From assembly GCA_965204525.1 (NCBI GenBank), contig OZ241994.1, forward strand, positions 3,534,001 to 3,598,000: a stretch of 64,000 nucleotides of DNA, written 5' to 3'. Source of the DNA: Bin5 sp965204525 (lineage in GTDB: Bacteria; Chloroflexota; Anaerolineae; Caldilineales; Caldilineaceae). Positions 52,454-59,064 of the stretch are shown piece by piece. The translations under genes were made by a program, and so were the position numbers. Within the stretch, counting starts at the first letter, position 1. The number at the start of each line of letters is the position of its first letter. The notes below the pieces were generated by a model. That model was not told the DNA's origin. It did not search any database and was given only the letters and a program-made list of their open reading frames with translations.

Positions 52454-53395
52454 TCAGTTCGGCTCCTCGCCGGCGTAGAACACCCAGCGCTTTGAAAGTT
52501 TGAGTTGAATCAGCGTCAGCGCCAGGATAATCAGGAACAAAATCCAGGCCATCGCTGAGGCGTAGCCAATGCGCAGCCACTGGAAAGCACTGCGGTACAG
52601 ATGCAAGATATAGAAGAGCGTCGCGTCCGCCGGCCCGCCTTCGGTCATGATGAACGCCGCCGTGAATATCTGAAAGGAACCTATGACGGTCATGATCATG
52701 GTGAAGAAGATCACCGGCGACATCATCGGAATCGTCACTTTGATCAATTTGTCCCACGCGGTAGCGCCATCGATCTCCGCTGCCTCGTAAAGCTCGCGCG
52801 GCACGCCCTGCAAGCCGGCCAGATAGAGCACCATCAAGCTGCCGAAACCCCACGTGCTCATGATGATAAATGCCGGCATCGCCCACTTGGTACTCCCGAG
52901 CCAGTTGGGACCCTCGATACCCAGCAGCCCAATCGCCTGATTGAACAGCCCGTAGCGATAATTGAAAACAAAACGCCATAGGATGGCCGTGGCGACACCC
53001 GCCGTCACCGATGGCAGGTAAAAGAGCGTGCGGAATACCCCGATCCCGGGCAGTTGGCGGTTGAGCAACAGGGCGATGAAGAGGGCCACCACGAGAATGA
53101 GGGGAACGTGGAATACGGTGAAATACACCGTGTTCACGAACGATTTTACCCACTTGGGATCGTTCGTGAACATCGTGCGATAGTGCTCCAGGCCTACCCA
53201 TTCGGGCGGCCTGACCAGGTTCCAGTCGGCGAAGCTGAGAAAGAACGACGCCAGGAAGGGCCCAAGCACAAAGGCTAAAAAGCCGATCAGCCACGGGGCG
53301 ATGAACAGGTAGCCCTCGATCCTCCGCCAGCGCCACCAGCCAAAAACGCTCGTCTTTCCCGCGCGGCGCACGGCAGGCTGCGGTTGTGAAGTCAT
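52454..53395 (-). CDS. Carbohydrate ABC transporter permease (MalF type, CUT1)
   Basis: The 313-residue protein has about six helices, the SFADWNLVRPPEWVGLEHYR start region, an EAA loop (ELYEAAEIDGATAWDKLIKVTIPMM), and AAFIMTEGGPADATLF near the end. It is preceded by the binding-protein gene, with a hairpin between them. It works with the permease at 51442-52350. No ATPase gene is present. Confidence 0.9.
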   Translation of the reverse strand: MTSQPQPAVRRAGKTSVFGWWRWRRIEGYLFIAPWLIGFLAFVLGPFLASFFLSFADWNLVRPPEWVGLEHYRTMFTNDPKWVKSFVNTVYFTVFHVPLILVVALFIALLLNRQLPGIGVFRTLFYLPSVTAGVATAILWRFVFNYRYGLFNQAIGLLGIEGPNWLGSTKWAMPAFIIMSTWGFGSLMVLYLAGLQGVPRELYEAAEIDGATAWDKLIKVTIPMMSPVIFFTMIMTVIGSFQIFTAAFIMTEGGPADATLFYILHLYRSAFQWLRIGYASAMAWILFLIILALTLIQLKLSKRWVFYAGEEPN

Positions 53396-53426
53396 GGTTG
53401 ACTCTCAATGGCAGACGTCAGAGGGG

Positions 53427-53486
53427 CGGAGGCGCAAGCTGTTACTGCTCGCCACACAAACAACCTGCCCTCCCTCCGCGCCTCCG
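53427..53486 (-). promoter_or_regulatory. Intercistronic stem after the third binding-protein gene
   Basis: CGGAGGCGC (53427-53435) pairs exactly with GCGCCTCCG (53478-53486) across a 42-base loop. The position is the same as in the importer operon at 9-12 kb: between the binding-protein gene and the MalF-type permease. The long loop makes it weaker than the other two. Confidence 0.4.
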
Positions 53487-53501
53487 TACGCCTGCTCAAC
53501 T

Positions 53502-54857
53502 CTACTGGCGCGCCAGTATGCGATCTCCTTCTGCCACAGCCGACGTGATGGCGTCAGCCAGGGATGCCTCTCCAATAAAGGCCTTGGTCAGCTCACCGCC
53601 GAAAACGGTCTGGAGCCACTCCGTCTTGCCGTTGAAGATGGGAAGATGCTGAACACCCGGCTCGGCGAACATCTCGGGCACGACGCGGATATTTTCGGGC
53701 GGTTTGGTGGCGTAATCTTCTTCCACGGCCGGCGTGTAGATTGGTACCTGAATCTTGGTGCGGCCGGCCCAACGTTGCGAACTGGGGCCGCCCAGCGCGA
53801 TGGCCAGGTCTGCGTCCAGGTCGGGATGCTCCGACCAGATCGGGCCGGCGAAATTCTGCATGAAGGTCCAGAGCGCGCGATTGCCAGTCGCCGGCGACTT
53901 CGGGAAGTGCAGAATGTCATAGGTGAAGTCGGTTACGCTGCGGTTGAAGCCTCCGACACCTCCGGTCCCGCCATATGTCATGGCGACCTTGCCGCCGTTA
54001 AAGAGGCTGCCGATGCCCAGGGCTTGCAACGCCTCCATCTGCTCGGCCTGAGGCCAGACATTGTGTTTGAAACGCAAGTCGTACAGGAACTCAATGGCCC
54101 CACTTGCTTCGGGTGTATCAAGGGGCGTATGGAGCCTGTCTTCGCTCACAATTTCGCCGCCGTTGGCAAAGATCCATTGGGCGAAGTGCTCGTCCCAGCG
54201 GGTGCTCTGCATGTAGCCCCACTGGTCGATCTCGCCGTCGCCGTCGGTGTCCCGCGTCAACTCCTTGGTCACGTCGACAAAATCATCCCAGGTCCAGTCA
54301 TCGGATGGCCGCTCAACGCCGGCCTCTTCGAACATGTCCACGTTGTAGTAGAGGAGCGGTGCACCGTTGATCCAGGGCATCGCGATCTGTTGGCCCTCGT
54401 GCCATACCATACACTCGGCGCCCGTGGGAACATTGTAGTCATCCATATCCACCGGCGGCTGTTGCATCGGCAAGCGGTCGTCCAGCGGCAGAAAGACGCC
54501 TTGGGCGGCCATCTCGCAGAACAGGTTGGCGTCCCAGAGCATCACGGGCAACGTCTTTGCCGCCACCTCGGTCTGCCAGCGCACGTCGATATCCGGCGCG
54601 ACCTCCACCTCGACCGTGACGCCCGGGTGTGTCGCCTCGAAAATGTCCTTGACCCGCGTCGTAAACTCACGGCGTACGGGCGAACCGTAATGCGTTACCA
54701 TGCGCAGGGTCACGTCTTCCATCGCCGGCGCGGCAGCGCCATCGCCGGCCGGCGCCGCGGCTGGAACAACACACGCGGCCAGCACCCCGGCTGTGCCGGC
54801 GAAAGCCGATGTGCGCAAGAACGTACGCCGTGTGATCTTCTTCGTCGTTGAAACCAT
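53502..54857 (-). CDS. Extracellular solute-binding lipoprotein (family 1), Tat-type signal
   Basis: The 451-residue precursor has a twin-arginine signal (ITRRTFLRTSAFAGTAG) ending in LAAC, then an Ala/Pro/Gly linker and an MBP-like fold (DIFEATHPGVTVEVEV, a DTDGDGEIDQWGY loop, and ASLADAITSAVAEGDRIL at the end). I chose ATG 54857 because GGGAGAAC precedes it; the frame is open to 54986. It is the substrate receptor of the importer that feeds the catabolic cluster. The ligand is unknown. Confidence 0.9.
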   Translation of the reverse strand: MVSTTKKITRRTFLRTSAFAGTAGVLAACVVPAAAPAGDGAAAPAMEDVTLRMVTHYGSPVRREFTTRVKDIFEATHPGVTVEVEVAPDIDVRWQTEVAAKTLPVMLWDANLFCEMAAQGVFLPLDDRLPMQQPPVDMDDYNVPTGAECMVWHEGQQIAMPWINGAPLLYYNVDMFEEAGVERPSDDWTWDDFVDVTKELTRDTDGDGEIDQWGYMQSTRWDEHFAQWIFANGGEIVSEDRLHTPLDTPEASGAIEFLYDLRFKHNVWPQAEQMEALQALGIGSLFNGGKVAMTYGGTGGVGGFNRSVTDFTYDILHFPKSPATGNRALWTFMQNFAGPIWSEHPDLDADLAIALGGPSSQRWAGRTKIQVPIYTPAVEEDYATKPPENIRVVPEMFAEPGVQHLPIFNGKTEWLQTVFGGELTKAFIGEASLADAITSAVAEGDRILARQ

Positions 54858-55241
54858 TTCTGTTCTCCCTTCCACTGCGTGGATGCCATCCGGCTGAGAC
54901 CGAGGAACAACAGTGCCTTGAGCTTGTCGCATAGGCTGCCTCCTTTGCCGGCACTGCCGGCGCTGCCCTGACTCTAACTTCCGCATTAGTTCGGGCCCTT
55001 GCCAGGCGCCGGGCTATACGCCTTCTATCCCGGCCGGCGCTCAGGGCTGAGCGAGATCGGGGTGATCACTTTGGAAGCCAAGCGTTCGCTGGGCTGGCGA
55101 CCCTGCCCCCAAACGAGGGGCCAGCCCCCGGCTAAGGTCCGCTTTCGCAGACGTATCTCTCCCGGTGTGGCTTGCAATTGCATGCCCTGGCACAGTTTCG
55201 ACTCTCTCTGTATCGGCAGCTGGAACAGACAGTGGGTAGAG
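54858..55241. other. 384-bp gap in the catabolic cluster with a terminator-like hairpin
   Basis: No gene is seen. GGGCTGGC (55091-55098) pairs with GCCAGCCC (55120-55127), with an inner CCCC/GGGG stem. It follows the minus-strand gene ending at 55242 by about 115 bp, so it may end that transcript. The binding-protein gene probably has its own promoter in this gap, but I cannot place it. Confidence 0.4.
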
Positions 55242-55877
55242 CTAGCCTCTCAACTGGGCCTGAGCGGCATAGGCTATGGCGAGAGCGCCGGCGCAGTTGT
55301 CGCTGATTATGCGGCCGTCGTCCATGCTGAACTCGCGCGCGGTAAATTCCGACACCACCAGCCTCTCCATCAGCGCAGCCTCCACCGCGGCGCGGGAGGC
55401 TTCAAGATCGCCGGTCACCGCCTCCGTAGCCTTTGCAGCCTGCACACCCATCACGGTCAGACCCCGCTGAAAGCAGAGATTCTTGATCATGCCCTGGCTC
55501 TGCCCGTGCCGGTAGGTAAATTCCAGATGGTCCTCCACCCTCTTCCCTTCACCCAGGTAAGGGTTTGGGCTCCAATCGGCCACGCACTGAGGCGAGTACC
55601 TGTCCAGCAGATGCACGAGGCCGAGATGCATGCCGTACAATCGACGGGTCACCAATTCGGTGCGTGTCATGGCGCCGATGTCGGCCGGCTCCAAATAGTC
55701 GTCGCTCAGAAACACGCCGCCGTCAACAAGCTGGCGGCCTTCGAGGACCGCCCAGGTGGTCCACACAAAGCCACACTCCAGCCCCAAAATACGCGATGCC
55801 GGCCCGGTCGCCGCCAACGCGGCCGCGTTGATCCAGGGAAAAACTGCTGGCGATAGAGACTTTCCTTCGCTGCTCAC
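55242..55877 (-). CDS. Unknown 211-residue protein of the catabolic cluster
   Basis: The start is GTG 55877, decided by a perfect TAAGGAGG (55883-55890) five bases upstream. The frame is open much further, but that DNA codes for the upstream hydrolase. No family is recognised. It is soluble and mixed alpha/beta, with INAAALAATGPASRILGLECGF and SMDDGRIISDNCAGALAIAYAAQ as the most distinctive parts, and Cys residues in both. It ends in a helical, Ala-rich tail. It lies 13 bp after the FAH-family gene, so it is part of the same operon and may act in the same pathway. Confidence 0.6.
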   Translation of the reverse strand: MSSEGKSLSPAVFPWINAAALAATGPASRILGLECGFVWTTWAVLEGRQLVDGGVFLSDDYLEPADIGAMTRTELVTRRLYGMHLGLVHLLDRYSPQCVADWSPNPYLGEGKRVEDHLEFTYRHGQSQGMIKNLCFQRGLTVMGVQAAKATEAVTGDLEASRAAVEAALMERLVVSEFTAREFSMDDGRIISDNCAGALAIAYAAQAQLRG

Positions 55878-55890
55878 TAGGGCCTCCTTA

Positions 55891-56787
55891 TCAACCTTCG
55901 GCCACGACAGGGTTCCGCAGCACGCCAACCTCAGCCACCTCCAGTTCAACCACGTCGCCGGGGTGCAGCGCCTCCGGGTGGGCCGGCGTTCCCGTCGCAA
56001 TGATGTCGCCCGGTTCCAACGTCATGTACCGGCTGAGGTACTCGATCAGGAAGGGAATCAGGAACAACATCGTGTTGGTGCTGGCTTCGGCTACGACTTC
56101 GTCATTGACTCGCATGATCATCGCCAGGTCGTGCGGATCGCTCACCGCATCGGGCAGGACCAGGTGCGGGCCGATGGGCGTGAAGGTATCTATGCTCTTG
56201 GTATATTCCCAGGGACGTTGAATATCCCACGCGGCATTCTGCAGATCGCGAGCGGTAACGTCGTTAAACACGGTATAGCCGGCCACATATTGCATCGCAT
56301 CCTGTTCGGGTACATCGCTCGCACGGCTGCCGATCACCGCGGCCAACTCGATCTCCGGCTCTACTTGCTTCATGATCTTCTTGTAAATGATTGGCTCATC
56401 CGGTCCGATAACAGAGGTCGCGACTTTGAAGAAGAAGGGCGGCTCTTCAGGGTCCGGATAGCCTGGGAAGGAATAGTTGCCGCCGAGAGCGATGATCTTT
56501 CCCGGCCGCTTGATGGGCGCCCGCAACGGATGATCAGCTGATCCGGCGGGCACTGTCAGAGCCTGCCGCAGGTTGTGCCGGTCAATAAACTCCAACACCG
56601 GTTCGATGACCGCCGGACGGACCATATTCCTGTCCAACATCTCATGAATGCTGGTCACCGGCGATGTCTGGATGTTACTGTTGAACAGATCGTATGCCTG
56701 CATCGCGCGCGAGAGATCGAAGATGCCATCCTGTTCAACGATGCCCACATGATCTTCCTGGCCGAAAGCAAACAGAGCGAGCTTCAT
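55891..56787 (-). CDS. Fumarylacetoacetate-hydrolase-family protein
   Basis: The 298-residue protein has the FAH fold signature KIIALGGNY near residue 90, a metal-site pattern with EPEIELAAVIG (~137-147), and VAGYTVFNDVTARDLQ (~160-175). The C-terminal PGDIIATGTPA is also typical. Family members cleave C-C bonds in acylpyruvates or act as decarboxylases or hydratases in ring-compound and sugar-acid breakdown (e.g. 2,4-diketo-3-deoxyfuconate hydrolases). With two Gfo/Idh/MocA enzymes nearby, a sugar-acid route is possible. AGGAGGACA precedes the ATG. Confidence 0.87.
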   Translation of the reverse strand: MKLALFAFGQEDHVGIVEQDGIFDLSRAMQAYDLFNSNIQTSPVTSIHEMLDRNMVRPAVIEPVLEFIDRHNLRQALTVPAGSADHPLRAPIKRPGKIIALGGNYSFPGYPDPEEPPFFFKVATSVIGPDEPIIYKKIMKQVEPEIELAAVIGSRASDVPEQDAMQYVAGYTVFNDVTARDLQNAAWDIQRPWEYTKSIDTFTPIGPHLVLPDAVSDPHDLAMIMRVNDEVVAEASTNTMLFLIPFLIEYLSRYMTLEPGDIIATGTPAHPEALHPGDVVELEVAEVGVLRNPVVAEG

Positions 56788-56816
56788 GTTAGGTGTCCTC
56801 CTGACGTGCAGCGCAA

Positions 56817-57902
56817 TCAGCGATTAGGGTCCTTACCAAGCGTAGACAGTGTGCCTTCTTCATTCATCAGAGCCAGCGGGTTTTCCCCGATTGCCAGCGG
56901 AAAGCCAATACGAGCCACGCCCTGTCGTTGGGACTCGAAGACGGCCATGATCATCTCCAGGGCGGCCCGTCCTTCACGTCCGTTGGATGCCGGCTCACGA
57001 TCATCCCTAACGGCGCTCAGGAAGTCCTGGAGAGTATCTGCGATAGGATCTGCCACGACCGTCTCGACAGGCCGCCAATCGTCAGGCGTGTGTCCTGCCG
57101 TCCATTGATAGAAGTGAAGTCGGTCCACCCCGTCGGAGATGTGCAGCCGGCCCTTCACACCTTCGAGTTCGGCCATGAACGCAAAGGTACGGTCCGCGCG
57201 GTTGCCGCTTACTTCGAAGAACGCCTTGACGCCGCTTTGCAGTCCGAAAAGGCCGGTGGCAGCATCTTCGATGTCTACGTCAGGGCGCCAGCGCTCGACA
57301 TTGGCGAGGCACCAGAGAGGATCTCCGGCGTAGAAGCGGAACAGATCGAAGAGGTGAGTGCCCTGGGCCATCATCCAACCGCCGCCATTCAGCCGGTACT
57401 GTCCGGCATAGTTTTCGGGACTGCGCGGAGGCCCCACGCACTTTCCCGAAATCACGAGCAGATCACCGATTTCGCCGGCCTCCACCATTGCCTTCGCCTG
57501 GCGGAAATTGCGCTCGAAGCGGTAGATGTGGTCGATCTGGAGTCGCGTCCCGGCCCGCTCACAGGCTTCAAGCATCCGGTCGGCTTCGGCCAGATTCATG
57601 GCCATCGGCTTCTCACAGAAGATGCCCCGCACGCCGGCCTCAGCCGCAGCGACGGTCGGAGCACAGTGGGCGAAGGGCGGTGTGCAGACACTGACGATGT
57701 CCAACTTTTCCCGCTCCAGCATGACCTCGTAATCGAGGTAGAGGTTCTCGATATCCCAGTCATCGCCAAAAGCTCGGAGACGGTCCGGAATGATCTCCGC
57801 GGCGGCCGCGACCTCCACACCCCCTAGTTGACGGTATGCCCGCATGTGCGCCCCGGCAATGCCGCCACAACCGATCAAACCCGCCCGCAACGGTTTGCTC
57901 AT
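56817..57902 (-). CDS. Gfo/Idh/MocA-family oxidoreductase
   Basis: The 361-residue NAD(P)-dependent dehydrogenase has GLIGCGGIAGAHMRAY at residues ~8-23 and GIFCEKPMAMNLAEA (EKP Lys in place) at ~90-104. The substrate-domain GGGWMMAQGTHLFDL is typical of family members acting on sugars or inositols. I chose ATG 57902 because AAGGAGAGC precedes it. It is the first intact gene of the catabolic operon, and upstream DNA carries the end of a lost permease gene. Confidence 0.87.
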   Translation of the reverse strand: MSKPLRAGLIGCGGIAGAHMRAYRQLGGVEVAAAAEIIPDRLRAFGDDWDIENLYLDYEVMLEREKLDIVSVCTPPFAHCAPTVAAAEAGVRGIFCEKPMAMNLAEADRMLEACERAGTRLQIDHIYRFERNFRQAKAMVEAGEIGDLLVISGKCVGPPRSPENYAGQYRLNGGGWMMAQGTHLFDLFRFYAGDPLWCLANVERWRPDVDIEDAATGLFGLQSGVKAFFEVSGNRADRTFAFMAELEGVKGRLHISDGVDRLHFYQWTAGHTPDDWRPVETVVADPIADTLQDFLSAVRDDREPASNGREGRAALEMIMAVFESQRQGVARIGFPLAIGENPLALMNEEGTLSTLGKDPNR

Positions 57903-57913
57903 ATGCGCTCTCC

Positions 57914-57970
57914 TTATCCTCTCAGGCCGGTTGGCGTTACGCCCTGCACGAAGTGTCTCTGCTGGGGAAA
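57914..57970 (-). pseudogene. C-terminal remnant of a MalG-type permease gene
   Basis: On the minus strand this codes for PQQRHFVQGVTPTGLRG followed by a stop, the hallmark C-terminus of MalG-type CUT1 permeases (compare QKHFVEGVTFTGLKG at 51442). Upstream of 57970 the similarity ends abruptly. A whole importer gene was lost here, near the IS5-family insertion. Confidence 0.75.
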
Positions 57971-58087
57971 AAGGTAGTGGCAAGAAGTAAGTTGTTAGAG
58001 CAGGGGCCTCATCGCCGGGTTGTGGTCAATGATCTAAAGATAACTATATTTAATTTTCTAAGTTTGTCAAAGGGGAGTTTTCTCCCT

Positions 58088-58147
58088 CTTCGCCAGCGAG
58101 CGCGGCTACCGTCCCGACTGGCGCAAGCAAAACCAGGACGGCTACGC
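58088..58147 (+). pseudogene. 3' remnant of a third PhyH gene
   Basis: These 60 bases match 47044-47103 at about 57 positions and encode the same C-terminus (RGY.PDWRKQNQDGYA). The reading frame has lost its stop codon. It ends just before the IS5 element and a terminator-like hairpin. A third paralogue of the 45-47 kb pair therefore once lay here, about 11 kb away across the catabolic cluster. Confidence 0.8.
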
Positions 58148-58156
58148 GCCACCGGA

Positions 58157-58179
58157 GGGGCAACCCTTGTGGTTGCCCC
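58157..58179. terminator. Strong hairpin after the PhyH remnant
   Basis: GGGGCAACC (58157-58165) pairs with GGTTGCCCC (58171-58179) around a 5-base loop. There is no T-tract. It is probably the 3' hairpin of the lost PhyH gene. Confidence 0.5.
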
Positions 58180-58205
58180 CGTGGCTGCTCGTACGCCGCA
58201 GTCAC

Positions 58206-59034
58206 TAGGTCTCGTTGACGTTTGATTAATTTTGTCACATTGGCGACAATAGTAGGATGTCTACAAAGAGAATTGCCGACCATCAGTGGCAGAAACTGTA
58301 CGCGTTTTTGCAAGGACACCCTCGTGCCTACGCAGGGCAAGAGGAGAAGTGTCGCCGTTTTGTTGAGGCAGTTCACTGGATACTGCGCACCGGCGCCCAG
58401 TGGCGTGAACTGCCGGACAGATATGGAAAATGGAACAGTGTATTCAAGCGCTTCGCACGCTGGGATGAGAACGGAGTTTGGGCTGATATGTTCAAACAGT
58501 TCGCTCAGGACCCAGACATGGCAGCAGTGATGCCCGACAGCACTGCTGTACGCGCCCATATGTGCGCAGCGGGCGGCTCAAAAAAGGGGGCCCTCAGCAA
58601 GAACAGTGCCTAGGTCGGAGCCGGGGCGGATTCAGCAGCAAGATCCATCTCCTCGTCGATGCCCTTGGCCTTCCCCTCAAGTTCATCTTGACTGGGGGTG
58701 AACGCCATGATATGTCCCAAGCTGAATCGTTGCTCGCCCCCTTCGATTTTGACGCCGTTATTGCCGATAAAGGCTACGATTCTGACCCGTTGCGAGAGCT
58801 GCTCGCAACTCAACAGGTAGAGGCGGTCATCCCTTCCCGCCGCTATCGCAAGCAACCGCGGCACTATGACCGAATCCGCTACCGAGAACGCAACATCGTC
58901 GAACGTTTCATCAACAAAATCAAGTGGTATCGACGCATTTTCACTCGCTATGAAAAACTCGCACGACGTTTCATGGCTTTCTTACACTTTGCTTCTACTT
59001 TGTTCTGGCTCGAACAAAATGTCAACGAGCCCTA
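58206..59034 (+). mobile_element. IS5-family insertion sequence (IS427-like), ~825 bp
   Basis: Ends TAGGTCTCGTTGACGTTT (58206) and, reversed, TAGGGCTCGTTGACATTT (59034) match at 16 of 18 positions. TA flanks both sides, likely the target duplication. The transposase is encoded in two overlapping frames joined by a slippery A-run. The right end is identical to 31262-31280 in the defence island, where it survives as a solo end. Confidence 0.85.
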
Positions 59035-59035
59035 A
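58257..59035 (+). CDS. IS5-family DDE transposase, two frames joined by a -1 frameshift
   Basis: The first frame (58257-58613) holds the DUF4096-type N-terminus (QWQKLYAFLQGH...WILRTGAQWRELPDRYG) and the first catalytic Asp (MPDSTAVRAH). The second frame (from ~58580 to 59035) holds GGFSSKIHLLVD, the second Asp in VIADKGYDSD, and NIVERFINKIKWYRRI with the Glu. They meet at CAAAAAAGGGGG (~58580), a classic slippery run for a -1 shift, which is how IS427-like elements make full transposase. All DDE residues are present, so the element may be active. The stop codon lies inside the right terminal repeat. Confidence 0.9.
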
Positions 59036-59064
59036 AAACTGGAAACTGAAAACTAGAAACTACC

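Noticed and set aside
58157..58179. Attachment site or integron attC
   Set aside because: It is a simple 9-bp hairpin with no integrase nearby and no attC boxes.
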